NCBI GenBank assembly: GCA_963556145.1
Contig: OY744473.1
Span: 4,030,001-4,094,000, forward strand
Reading direction: 5' to 3'
Origin: Hygrocybe punicea
Lineage: Eukaryota; Basidiomycota; Agaricomycetes; Agaricales; Hygrophoraceae
Length of the DNA stretch: 64,000 nucleotides
The translations under genes were made by a program, and so were the position numbers. Numbering within the stretch: the stretch's first letter is position 1; each line of letters begins with the position of its first letter. Below the pieces are notes generated by a model that was not told the DNA's origin, made no database searches, and was given only the letters and a program-made list of their open reading frames with translations. Positions 23,021 to 33,993 of this stretch are shown here, piece after piece.

Positions 23021-24149
23021 ATCATCCGTCGTGACGCCATACAAGCCGTCCCCACTGCCCTCGAGCCATAAACGCTGCGCCACGTCACCCAACAGCCTAC
23101 CACCGCGTTCCCAGACCCAGCACCAACGACCACCACGACCGTCAGCCCCCACACCCACGTTCACGCCCCCGCACTTCTGTGGGACCCTTTCCCGTCCAAA
23201 ACGACTCTGCTCTCGTCCCTCGTCGTCCCACGCAAGCGGCCACGTCACCCCCCGTCGACCTCCATTCACCCCCAGCCGTCCCCGTCCTCGTCCACTCCCC
23301 TTCGATCACCTACGCCCTCGACCAACCCCACGACGTCCCTCAAGTCCCTTCGCAAGCCCAAACGAAGCCCCCGTTGGGTTACGCCCGTGAAACCGTGACC
23401 ACCGGCCGCCCAAACCCGTTCCACGACCCGACGGACCATTGTCAAATCCCCACGCAACTATCCGCCACGAAAACATCACGAAAGACGCCACCCGTATCAC
23501 CCCAATCCATCTCCCCGCCCACGCCGTCCGCCCCCGTCTCCAACATCTCCCTACACCATACCCCAGCCTCGATCACCCGTCACCCGCTCCCCCGGCCTCC
23601 AGCACCCTCGAACGACCTCACGCAACCACGATCCACGTCATGCAACACCACGTCCCTTCGTATCCGCCCACGTCATCCGCCTCCATTTCCCAACATTGCC
23701 CTATCCCATACCGCCGACCTCGACCACCCGTTACCCGCTTCCCTTGACAACCCGCAGCGTCGAACAACCCCATGCAACCATGATCCACGCCTCGCAACCA
23801 CGTTCCGTCTCATCCGCTCACGTCGTCCGCCCCGTCTCCCTACGTGGCCCTATGCCATACCGCCACACCCGACAACCCATTTTCGACCAATCCGCTACAT
23901 CGGCTTCTGGTTCCGGATCCGCGACTCGCATCACAGCACCCGACTACGAACCCGGACGCGTTCCCAACGATTCCGCGGCATCTGGTTCCGGTTCCGGCTC
24001 AATTCGAGCAGCGGTGCTCGATTCGAGCATCAGGTTCTGGTTCCGGTTTCACATCCCGTACCCACCACCTTCGCACCCCCATACCCACCGAACCCGACCC
24101 TACGAAAACCCCTCACCGTCCATCGGCATAAGAAATATATACATAAATA

Positions 24150-24400
24150 GATCAAATAAATAAAAAGAAAGAAAAACGTCAGAGATAAAAGAAAGATAAA
24201 AAGAAATACACTCGTTCCCGACACACCCGACACCCGCATAATACACCCGACATACTCGACACACCCGCTTATGAATCCGTCGCACCCAGCGAACCCGTTT
24301 ACGAACCCGCCGCACCCGCTTACGAACCCGACGCACCGCTTCACTCATTCCCCACGCACCCGACTCATCCACCCTTGGCACCACCTCACAGAACCTCCTG
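24150..24400. repeat. Short imperfect repeats (ACACCCGAC / GAACCCG)
   Basis: About 24210-24370 is a degenerate array of CGACACACCCG and TTACGAACCCGCCGCACC words in the LARD-like interior, left of the embedded TIR element. No coding sequence is visible. Confidence 0.5.
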
Positions 24401-24410
24401 TACCCTTTTA

Positions 24411-26112
24411 GGGGGGGTTCTTATGTGACCGAGAAGTGGCCTTAAAGGCTGGCTCTGGGGATCCTCCCCGCCAGAATTTTTGTTGACCTCTCAGCGCTGG
24501 AGTATGTACCTCTCTGGATGTCACTGCTATGTATTTTCCGAGCCTTCAATAGACCTCTAGATAAGTTATATCAAACATACGAACCACCTTTTCCAGCCCT
24601 TTTCACGCCATGCATGGACCCTCAGAAACTATCCTCAGTGCCTCTTGTCACGGAGAACAGCATGTCATTGTTAACCCTAGAACTAGCTAAGAGGTTCGTA
24701 AACAAAGACAGGGTACAGACCTAGAGCTAGCTAGGAGGTCCAAAAAAAAAGCAAAACGAGCATACGAAAAAAAATAGAAGGGTGCGGAAAGAGGGGAAAG
24801 GGTGAGGCAACAACGGCAAGAAAAGATAGAAAGAGTACGTAGCCAATGCTGCATGTTCAGGCATGCATGGGTGGACCTTCAGCATTGACATCGGGTTGCT
24901 TTTGTAAAAGGTGGGAGGGCGGCCGAAAATCGCTCATCTCTACGTCCAGGGGGTGCGACACATCACGCGAAGGTCGGTGCTCCTCAACTCCAGGATCTGG
25001 GGTAATCTGGCCTGAAGACCTCCCAAATGGGACTGGCTGGGCATTGCTGGAGGTATACCGGCCATTGCTCTCGAGTCCCATCCAAGGCTGTTGGCGGCTG
25101 CCACCATGCCAGTTATGATACTCGCGATAGTTACTGGGAGGCACATGATATGGAGCTGGGTATGAAGCTGGGTATGGGTGCCGATCTTGAGGATAGGCAA
25201 GCTGTTCGAAATGGTCATAGCCATGTGGGGGCCACAAGCGTCCGCTTGGGAGGTAACCACGATGCTCAAAGGCACCAGATTCGTCATGAGCTGATGTTGT
25301 AGGTGGGTCGGGGAGGTTTTGGATGCGCAACGAAGTGGGCTGCATCACCGGTGAGCGGCTACCAGGAGCATCCAAGGCATTCCTAGGAGGGACTTGGAAA
25401 TGCGGGGGGTGTAAAGTACGGGAGTCCAACTCAGGGACATCGTGTGTCGGAGCCTCTGGGACGTTCACGGTTGGCTCGTTACTTTGTGAGTCTTGGTCTG
25501 CATGGGTATGCTGGCCATGGTGTCCGGGAGGGTACGTCGACGGATTTTCTCAGTTGGTTGATGGCTCTCCGTTGCTGGCAACTTGGATATGGGTATGTTC
25601 GAGGATTCGACAGTACCGTGTTGTGTAGGTGTGTCTACATCGTCTGGGATATAGTCTGACTGCTCTGGTTCGATATTGACATCCTCGTCAGTTGTCCTGT
25701 GATGTTGCGTCTGCAAAACTCTGAGTTGCACGAGAAGTCGCTGTCTTTTAGCCTCTTGGCCTTGGATAATGACTAGAGTGGTAGTCTTCCGTTTGTCGCG
25801 GGATTTTTGGGCGCTGGTGTAATGTTTTCCATGGCCAGAAGCTGCAAGATGGTGGGCTCGACTAGAGCGCATCTGGTTGCCTTGGATAATAACGATCAGG
25901 CTGGTGGTGGTGGAAGTAAGGTACAGATCGCAAAGTATTTTTTGACAAGGAAGTAATATATACATATTAGGGTTCGCGCCAGAGGCTCCTGGCAGAGCAG
26001 CCATGGAGGCGACGAGCAAGAGGTTCATGACTAATATGGCAATTACTAATCAGGAAAAGCTCCTGAGAGCTTGGCCTCTGAGGCCACTTTACCGTGACAT
26101 AAGAACCCCCCC
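24411..26112 (-). mobile_element. TIR DNA element embedded in the LARD-like interior
   Basis: The ends are inverted repeats of about 30 bp: GGGGGGGTTCTTATGTGACC at 24411 and, reversed from 26112, GGGGGGGTTCTTATGTCACG, each followed within a few bases by AAGTGGCC. The flanks are TTA on the left and TTG on the right, so a 3-bp duplication is possible but not proven. It carries a minus-strand frame pair (24857-26028). The superfamily is not clear from the ends. Confidence 0.65.
24857..26028 (-). pseudogene. Uncharacterised protein of the TIR element, probably frameshifted
   Basis: Two minus-strand frames abut. 26028-25465 begins MNLLLVASMAALPGASG and contains KHYTSAQKSRDKRKTTTLVIIQG, EAKRQRLLVQLRVLQTQ and DEDVNIEPEQSDYIPDDVDTP. 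25468-24857 continues as NVPEAPTHDVPELDSRTLHPPH and is Pro/His/Tyr-rich to the end. The first stops within the overlap, so a frameshift or missed intron joins them. The first segment is basic then acidic, as in N-termini of some basidiomycete transposases, but no catalytic motif is present. No function can be assigned. Confidence 0.45.
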
Positions 26113-26394
26113 TTGAAGGCCGTGGGAACCTCCCCGAAGTCCTGCCTAAGGTGGACTCATCCGCTCACGCACCCGCATTCCACCCGTTGACATCGCTCTC
26201 CGCTTTCCATGACCCACCGTTTCCGCCACCATTTCGACCCAGACACAACGTTCCCTGTCTCGGCTTCGATTCCCAACCCACCCGACTTTATATTTCAGTT
26301 CCATGGGGGAGAATGCTTCCCCACAGGTCCAAGCCGGTGCTGAACCGCCTAGTATGAGGCTGATATCACAGCCGTTGATTATCGCCCCCATATT

Positions 26395-26580
26395 AGTATT
26401 GACATATCGAACCTCCGCCACCGTCTATCAAACCTCCGCCGCCGTCTATCGAACCTCCGCCATCGTCTATCGAACCTCCGCCATTGTCTATTGAACCTCC
26501 ACCATCATATATCGAACCTCCGCCGTCGTCTATCGAACCTCCGTTGTCGTCATATTGAACCTCCGCCGTCGTCATATCAT
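26395..26580 (+). repeat. 18-bp tandem repeat (TATCGAACCTCCGCCRYC)
   Basis: About ten imperfect copies of an 18-bp unit containing CGAACCTCCGCC. It lies in the LARD-like interior right of the TIR element. The sequence from 26580 to 27236 is pyrimidine-rich and non-coding, up to the 3' LTR. Confidence 0.75.
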
Positions 26581-27236
26581 GTTTACCATTGTCTTCGTAT
26601 CTCTATGCCCACGTCACCAAGCTTATCGTTTTATGGTTTCCGCAGCCTATGCCACCGTTTCCGCCACCCGTTGACACAGCCACCGAAGCCGCCGACCCTA
26701 ACTACATCATTTTGTCATCCACTGTCGTTTCCACTTGTGCCCTATGTCGTTTCCGCTTATGCCCTACGTGTTTCCGCTCATGCCTTCACCATTTCCATCA
26801 CCCGCCCCCAATCCTATGTCACGTTTAGTTTTATCCTGACTTGATTTCTATCGCGTCCCCTCTTTCCGATACCCGACATTTATTTATTTTCTCATCTATT
26901 TTGCGTTTCCGCTCTCCATTTGTCCCGTTTTTGTAGCTTTTCATTTCTTCTTTCATTTCCGCTCAGTTCCCTTTTCCTCCGGTTCTATGTACTTTGTTTC
27001 CTTTTTCCTCGACACCGGCTTCACTCATTTCGTTCCCCATTCGCCGCTCTCGGCCTCCGACCGTCCATCGAGTTCCGCTAGTCACCATCTGCTCTCCCCC
27101 TGCGCATTGTCCACAACCCGCCTCGTCCCGTCGAACCCAATTCCACGACCACCACGTCGGCCTCATCTCATGCATCCGAGTCCCGAGTCCACGTAGTATC
27201 GACCAGGGATGGTCTTTATTTAAAGTACCCTGGAGA

Positions 27237-28108
27237 TGTAGAGGGTTGACGTCCCTCTGAGTCCGTATCATCGATATATCACGAATCCGGACCAACCCGA
27301 TGCCGCCATTCGACTTGCATTCGAACCCGACGTAACCCGACGTGACGTGACCCGACGTGACCGACGTAACCCGACACATGCCGCTTTGTGATGGCCGCTT
27401 TTGGGCTAAATCCGGCAGCCTCAAACGCCTCGGAGTTCCAATTCCAGGAGATGGATCTCTTCGGACTCAATCCCCGACTTCGGATTTACCTTAATTATGC
27501 ATCCCCTCGTCTTTTCAGAGATATGTAGGACTTTCTAGATCTTTTCCTTGCATATTCGTTTTCCCCTCCATTTCCTGTCTTCGTTGCTTTGCAACCCCCC
27601 TTTTCCATATCCCCATTCCAACCTTTCTTTGTAGCTTACCATCGGCCGAAGTAGACATGTCCGAAAGTAGATTACTGTTTCCTGTACTATAAAAACGGTC
27701 CCCGACGACCGTACAAAAAAAGATACCCTTAGTCCCCGTTTCCCTTTAGTCAGAATCGCCTTTTAATCCCTTCAAATGCTCGTCCATGTAGACCCTTAGC
27801 TTTTTATAGTCCACTTCGTCGTCTTTATCGTTGTTTCCGTATATTCATTGTTTCCGACCCGACCCGCCGTACCTGACATCGTCGGCATCGTCAGGATCTT
27901 TATTATTTGTCCGTTTTTACTCCATTCATCACCGGATTCGTCGTTATTAGTCCAGTTTTACGCGGCGGCTTTACTTTTACTAACATTCCCTTCCTTTTAC
28001 TACTATTCCCGACACTGACTTATCCAGTCACTTCTACGCTGACACCCTTCTGGTTAGGATCTTATTTTATCATTATAGTTCCAAAGCCACCAAGAACCCA
28101 CATCTACA
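27237..28108 (+). repeat. 3' LTR of the family B element
   Basis: 872 bp, same ends as the 5' LTR, followed by CCGT. It lacks one 10-bp unit present in the 5' LTR and differs at about six positions, all of them C/T in a CpG context within the first 180 bp. Confidence 0.9.
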
Positions 28109-28132
28109 CCGTTCTACTTGTGCACCTACATC

Positions 28133-31100
28133 CTAAACCACAATTGCATCCCATCCTTCTGGTAACTCCTCTTCATCTCCCTCAACTTCAGGCAATATGG
28201 CAATCCTTTTAATATCTTCATCGCTTACATGGCCCAATTTACTCCATTCGCCAAGGCAAACAAGAGCTCGTGTTGACTGGACAGAGAGCTGATTTCAGAC
28301 ATGAGATAAAAGAATGCGGCCATGACTGAAGACACGCTCGACATCAACAGATGTTGCTACAAGGTAAGGGCAATTAATTAAGAACAACACAGCTAGAAAT
28401 TACAACATACCAGGGATACAAAGATAGTCACATGCCATTCGAGAGAGGTGGGGATAGATTAGACACTTCTCATACCACCAAAGCAGGACGTCGCTGACGT
28501 GTTCCGGGTCACTTGTGAGGAACAGGTCCAGTTCACCTCGGAGATCAGATGCTTTGGGAGCATTTAAAGCGGGCAAATTGTCAAAGATATTCTTTGTCTA
28601 CACCAGCAGCATCAGTACTGCATAAGGGAGGGGATATAACATACCTTTCCAGTCGAGATTTCCTCACCAGACGTGCTCTCGCTCTCGCTCTCCCCTTCCT
28701 CAGCGTAAGACCGCTTGAATTCGGCGCGTACGATTGACTCTGCTGTTTGAATCCATTCCAGTTCCCACTGTGCCTGTTTGAGGGTAGTGTAACTTGTGCT
28801 GAGGATGTAGTACTACGAAAAGATTTAGCATTAGGTCGTAATGAACTTGAAGGACTTACCCATGGCTATTCTGTAGACTTCTGAGCTGTCCATTAAGTTG
28901 TAATACCGGTTGAGAGTTTTCTTGCCCAGCACAAGGACAACGCGGATTGATGGCTTGAACGATCGATCAAGACTTTCCATGGTAAGAACCTCGTCAATGT
29001 GATCCATTGCCAAGATCACGGTGGTGAGGTTAGGAGTTGATCAAGAGAAAAATAGTGTTGCATCTTTGAAGACCTAAATGACAAGTGAGCAAAGAACGAA
29101 TGTGTACCAATTAGGTCAGACAGACTTTGAGAACCTTGCAAAGTTGGCCGGTGATCACCCACTCTTCATCATTGAGCTCGTACTTGCGCAGACCAGTGGC
29201 CTTGTCTCCAGTTATCTCATCAATCGCTTGCCAGTACTGAATTGCAAACTCTATCATGTTAACGGTTGAGTTCCATCGTGTTGCACCATCCTGCGGCATT
29301 TTCCTTGCCCTGATTTTCAGTCTTTCCAGCGTTTCGAACCATGCCAGCAAGAGGATTGTTGTCGAATGCAAGACTGCAAACACAATCTTTTGCAGCTACA
29401 AGATTACTATGAGCCAGGTACACGCTGCATATTTGACAGGAAACTTACTTTGATGAGAACTAGCTTCACCAGCTGGGTACTGTCATCCAAAGCCTCTCGC
29501 TCTGCCAAGGACAAGATTTTGTGCTCATCTACCCATCCATCCTTGTCATCCTCATCATCTTCTTTGCTGTCTTCGCTATCTCTCTCAGCCTGTATTATCA
29601 TCTCCTTGACATCTATTCCCTCTGCCAGATCCATCAACTCAGCCTGGGCCTGGTTTAATGCATCATCGGCTCGACCTTTCGGAACGTCAAACTGACGTAT
29701 AACAGTTTTTGCGACGAGATTGATGGTATGCGCGAAGCAACACATCCGGTTGGCGGCACCAGGGAAACTTTCGAGAAGGTCAGCGAGTGCATCGATCATG
29801 GTGTCATTTGATGAAGCATTGTCGCAAATGATGCTGAGGATCTGATTGTATTGGTGAGTCTTGTTCAAGAATTTTCCATCTGCTAGTAGCTGACCTTGTC
29901 TGATATTCCAAAGTCTTCCAACACTTGTGCAAATGCATGTGCCAATGTGATGCCCAAATGTGACTTTGCCACCTCAACTAGATCCAGCACCATACAGATC
30001 AGCACTCCATCCTTTTCAAGGTGCACAGTAAGGGCAATGAACGCTTTGTGGTTTGGGGAAGTCCAGGCATCAGTCCCGAAACTCAGAGCACCATCATGCT
30101 CTTGCAGGATTCTTGCAATCCGCTCACAGGTCCTTGCAAAGATGAATCTCACATCCCGAGATACTGTAGTTGGGGAAGGTATGTAGTATCCGGGTCTCCC
30201 TGTCTTCATAAGTGACTGAAAACCACAATCACTCATGATGTTGAATGGGCGCATGCTTTCAGACACCCAGTGCTGTAGATGCAGGTTCGGGGTGGCTTCG
30301 GAACAATATAAGATCCTAACCAAGGTTGTCAGCATAGAAGTGATGGTGGATAAGTCAGTGTCAGGAATAATAGTAAATGGAATGGAATGTAAAGCCGCCA
30401 TATAAACTAAGAAAATGGACAAAAACAAACAACTAAATGAAGAACCCAGCGATGAATGGACTGAAAACGGATAAATAACAAAGAACCCAACGATGCCAAT
30501 GATGTCGGGTACAGTGGGTCAGGTCAGGTCAGGTCGGAAACAATGAACAAGTAATGGAACAACAATAAAGACAATGAAGTGAACTACAAAAAGCTAAGGG
30601 TCTATGAGGACGAGGATTTGAAGGGACTAAAACATGATTTTGACTATAAGAAAATGGGGACTAAGCGTATCTCTTTTTGTATGGTCGTCGGGGACCGTTT
30701 TTATAGTACATGAGTGAGTAGTCTACTTTCGGACATGTCTATTTTGGCCGATGGTAAACTACAAAGAAAAGTTGGAAAGGGGATGAGAAGAGGGGTGTTG
30801 CAATGCAACAAAGACAGGAAAATGGAGGGGAAAATGAATATCCAAGAAAAAGATCTAAAATCTCATACATATCTCCAAAAGGACAAGGGGATGCATAAAT
30901 ATAGCAAGTCCAAAGTCAGGAATCATGCCCAATGAGATCCATCTCCTATAATTGGAACTCACGTCGGGTCACGTCACATCGGGTTATGTCGGGTTGGAAT
31001 GGGAGTCGTTTGGAGGCATCAGGTTCATCTGGATTCATGACATATTGATGATACGGACTCAGAGGGACGTCGACCCTCTACAGCGCACGATCTCGGCATG

Positions 31101-31837
31101 GGATTCAGTCTTGGTATGTTGACGATGTAAGTAGGTTATTTTTTCCTTTCCTTCCCTCGCAAATGAGGCTGTAATTAATGTCGGATGCAGAATGCCTTTG
31201 ACTGTAGTTGCCCAGACATCCTGTGCAGTTTTAGCTTCATCAGCATCAGTTATCACTTCGGCACTCCAACACTTTTTGGCATGCTTGCGCATATTGCTGG
31301 TAGATTTTGCATCTCCTTTGTTGAGAAATCTTCGAACTGACCTTGATTTTCCTTTACTCCTTTTTGCAAGGCATATAAAACTGTGGCAATGGCGATTGCT
31401 GATATATTCAACCTCGGGCGTCACCTTGAAAAAAGCATAGATCAGAGCTGTCCAGTCTTTTGACAGCCATTCTGTGACACGTATGGATAGCCATACATCA
31501 TTAAATGGCAATGCTCACTGATTTCTTCTTCTTCAGTTTCAGACGCTTCTTCCCCGTCACTATCAACAACAATTTGTTCAGGAGAACTGGTGCTTGCAAC
31601 TTCCTCCATCACCCAATCCTTATCTCCTTCAAGAACTTTCCTGACATGTGACTGTGTCTGATCGTCTTCATCACTGACACTGGCCTGACGAGAAGGGACC
31701 TTGGATGTAGATTGTGACAGAGCAGGTGTTGATTTCAGGGATACTGTCCTGCTCATATGGGCAGATGCTGATTTAGTGGCTTTGGAGGCTTTTGTTATAG
31801 TAGACTTCTTTGTGTTTGCTTTTTTCTTTGGAACCAT
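28133..31837 (-). pseudogene. hAT transposase, nearly complete, interrupted by a solo LTR
   Basis: Minus strand, start at 31837 (MVPKKKANTKKSTITKASK), basic then acidic N-terminus. A BED-type finger region follows (WTALIYAFFK; VRRFLNKGDAKSTSNMRKHAKKCW), then ITYLHRQHTKTESHAEIVR. The solo LTR at 30274-31082 sits exactly here. The frame resumes WVSESMRPFNIMSDCGFQSLMKTGRPGYYIPS, TVSRDVRFIF, FGTDAWTSPNHKAFIAL, VLDLVEVAKSH, LSIICDNASSNDTMI, AHTINLVAKTVIRQF, TRWNSTVNMIEFAI, AMDHID, LGKKTLNRYYNLMDSSEVYRIAMG. At 28340-28140 comes the dimerisation region with SVDVERVFSHGRILLS and a final EELPEGWDAIVV, stop at 28133-28135. Small introns separate the blocks. All expected hAT blocks are visible, so apart from the LTR the gene was recently intact. 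Function: DNA cut-and-paste transposition of the surrounding element. Confidence 0.85.
30274..31082 (-). mobile_element. Solo LTR, family B, inside the hAT transposase gene
   Basis: Reverse orientation: starts TGTAGATG and ends CCCTCTACA. It aligns over its length with the family B LTRs but is more diverged and shorter (809 bp). The flanks GTGC (30270-30273) and GCGC (31083-31086) differ by one CpG-type transition, so the 4-bp target duplication is recognisable. Confidence 0.88.
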
Positions 31838-32585
31838 GGTGCAGGTCAGAAAAGTGACTCCTGACTTGCATCTATACCCATGGAGTACCTGTGGACCCTG
31901 GGTCAGGGGTATGGGTTTTCTGCGGGTTGAGAAATCTAGACCCATACCTGTACCTGGGGCTACCCGTGAGAAATACCCACACAGGTTTAGAAACCCGTGC
32001 AATACACTACATATGATTCAGGTTGCAAAGTCTCCTGGCATCACTTACACCATTCTGCCATGTGTCCCAGCTTTTGATCAGTTCCACACAGATAATCCTA
32101 TCCTGGCACAGCCAGTTAGAAGAAGAGGGAAGGAAAAACTTGTGGCAGGAATGGCGGAAAATGATGCCAATATAGCTCAGAATTTAGTGGCACCCATGCT
32201 TGCCCTTGGAAAACTTGCAACTCTTTTTGGTGGCTTAGCCCCCATTCCTCAAGTTCCAGCTACAGTCCCTCCTGCTCCTTCTGCATCCATCCCTTCTGCC
32301 AATACCTCAGTAGGGGATATATCATTCGATGGACCGTCCCCATTCCCCACTATAGAAATCTTTTTGACCAACCTTGATAAGAAATTTGATGGTGAGCGGG
32401 CATTACTCCAATACATTCCACGCCTAAAGACTCTGGGATTCCTCTATATCAATGATCTTCTTCATGTTATTGATCCTCAGAAGACATTCAAGGAAAATTG
32501 TGATATGGAAATAGGCATGACGACATTTATCATTCACAATTGCCAGCAGGAGGCAAAGCGCTTGAAGGATCAGTTGCGAATGTAA

Positions 32586-32899
32586 AGGGGTTATTTGATG
32601 CACTTGCTAAAATATATTACAATGTTTTTGTTATTTATCTTCATGCAATCTTGATATTGTTCTTGGATCTTCCCTATGTGCATGTGTACTACAGCAATAT
32701 ATAATTTGACAATTTTCTGCCAAATACACATGGTGCAAGCTAATAGTAGCCCACCTGAGAAAACCAGCCCTCAATACTTGACTTACCTACAAGATCCAAA
32801 GCATGATACAAAAATACATGAGCCTGTAAAAGATCTGCACTTTCCAAAAATGATTGATACTGTACACCATGGCATCGGATGTATGCCTTGAGCCAAGAA
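32586..32899. other. Non-coding spacer
   Basis: AT-rich sequence after the end of the split gene and before the mariner-like remnant. I see no feature. Confidence 0.4.
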
Positions 32900-33870
32900 A
32901 ACATTTCCTAAATAGGGAGCAACCACATACTTCTCTTGACAAATCACCGCAACACCCTTGATATGGTGGATTGAGCAATTGTCCATCACAAGGACACTAC
33001 ATGGGCCAGGGTATGGGTTCATTTCCTCAACAAGGCTGACCATGAATGCTAGGAATTTATCACCGCTGAATGCACCAAGTTCGATGCTACTGTAGATGAT
33101 GCCATCAAGTGTCAGGGCAGGTAATACTGAAAACCTGTGAGAAAAAACATTAGGACAATAGAAGATGGAAAGTTTTAAATTTTGAGCAGACCTAACTCCA
33201 CAGATGAAGTGCAATTGCATGTGGGCTTGTTGACCCTTCATTGCCCAGCCATTTTCACGGTATGTATTCAATTGGTTGACAGCACACTCATCAACAAATA
33301 CAAGATTTTCGGCTGGCTCATCAGCAATATTGAGAATGTATTCAGCACGTTTGAATGCACAACACTCGACTGCAGTCTTCGAAAGCTGTGGAGAACCAGA
33401 GCAATAAATAGCAGAACAAAGATATTGCATAAATGAGACATGCCTTATTAGTCAAGCCCACCTCCTTGATCACCCAATAAATGGTTGGAAGAGAAACAAT
33501 GGTCCCATGTAGATTGCATAATTCTTCAGTGATCTCGTCCAAATAGATGTCTGGGCTGCGTTCAATGATGACAAGAATCAACTAAATAAATTTGAGTAAC
33601 ATGTAAATGGGCTGAGAAAGGGAAATACACTGATATGAGCTTGTGACATAATCTTTGGCCTCCTGACAGTACCACAAGGGTCCTGAATAGTGGCACCAAT
33701 CTCATTGTAAAGTTTCTTGATATGTTGTACCATATGGGGTTGATGTTTAAAGCTTTGGAAACTTGACCAGTGTCCCATCCAAGCTGGAAGGTCTGGTAAA
33801 TAACCAGTTCTTGTACTTCTTTCATAGTAGAACTTCCTTGCATCATGGCAAAAAGCGCAACAGATGTCAC
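32900..33870 (-). pseudogene. Tc1/mariner-like transposase remnant, C-terminus lost
   Basis: Minus strand. From 33830: KEVQELVIYQTFQLGWDTGQVSKALNI then, in a shifted frame, KKLYNEIGATIQDPCGTVRRPKIMS, an HTH region. Next RSPDIYLDEITEELCNLHGTIVSLPTIYWVIKEVGLTNK (33560-33440), then LSKTAVECCAFKRAEYIL and the first catalytic Asp in LVFVDECAVNQLNTYRENGWAMKG. After a small intron (about 33117-33190) follow FSVLPALTLDGIIY and the second Asp in NPYPGPCSVLVMDNCSIHH. The third catalytic region (usually LPPYSPDLNPIE) is absent; similarity ends near 32930. At least one frameshift is present. The element is dead. Confidence 0.8.
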
Positions 33871-33993
33871 ATGCTATTGTTGTTCACATTCATGACTCCC
33901 AGTGCGACACTGGTAGAAGTTCATTCCCTGGAAGATCAATACCATTAATGTCGTGGCTAGATGAATGGGTGCATTGAATACACTCCCCTGAAT

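Larger units (their letters stand above)
20487..28108 (+). mobile_element. Young family B LTR element, no gag-pol (LARD-like)
   Basis: Near-identical direct repeats at 20487-21368 (882 bp) and 27237-28108 (872 bp) start TGTAGAGGGT and end CATCTACA. The target duplication is CCGT at 20483-20486 and 28109-28112. The 5.87-kb interior has no gag, protease, integrase, reverse transcriptase or RNase H frame. Instead it holds a C-rich tandem array with a period of about 159 bp, short GAACCTCCGCC and ACACCCGAC repeats, and a separate TIR element at 24411-26112. A non-autonomous large retrotransposon derivative is the best reading; mobilisation would need enzymes from elsewhere. The insertion lies 24 bp past the stop codon of the hAT transposase. 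Confidence 0.9.
20314..32009 (-). mobile_element. Autonomous-type hAT element with GTACC words, carrying two LTR insertions
   Basis: The right end is clear: reading inward on the minus strand from 32009 it starts TAGTGTATTGCACGGGTT, followed by GGTAC/GTACC and TACCC words (31860-32000). The left end has the related TAGTTAATGGCATGGGT at 20318, with CTGTACCTGTACC repeats at 20350-20380. The 8 bases CATATGAA (20306-20313) and CATATGAT (32010-32017) form an imperfect target duplication; four extra bases (TCAT) lie between the left copy and the TAG end. The element encodes the transposase at 28133-31837. It was later hit by the LTR element at 20487-28108 and the solo LTR at 30274-31082. Without them it would be about 3.3 kb. 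Confidence 0.75.
19120..32585 (+). pseudogene. Uncharacterised basidiomycete gene, decayed and split by an 11.7-kb insertion in an intron
   Basis: The left part starts at 19120 (MGSKKVAIEHAPKIKQP) and continues through acidic and Pro-rich sequence. It includes a premature TGA near 19441, in a CAATGAGTC context that fits a CGA-to-TGA transition. A long conserved block follows (FLSEILKILKALITFIIPEGITEASKI at about 19628-19700), then, after a probable intron, LADLSHKHATSPLLDLDGEDYPTDEAD and CMVCGDSKHCKINKYS. A one-base frameshift near 20220 leads to LMMQLVKTWAKYL, ending in a donor site at about 20272. The matching acceptor lies at 32021, on the far side of the hAT insertion, and the frame resumes VAKSPGITYTILPCVPAFDQFHTDNP. 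It ends at 32585. The order C..C..CKI..W(A)..LVA..PGIT resembles a repeated hypothetical protein family of ectomycorrhizal and other basidiomycetes; function unknown, possibly transposon-associated. Confidence 0.6.

Noticed and set aside
21500..23390. Two long overlapping plus-strand frames of about 500 codons
   Set aside because: They coincide with a C-rich tandem array whose period is near a multiple of three, are open in two frames at once, and encode only Pro/His/Arg/Ser repeats.
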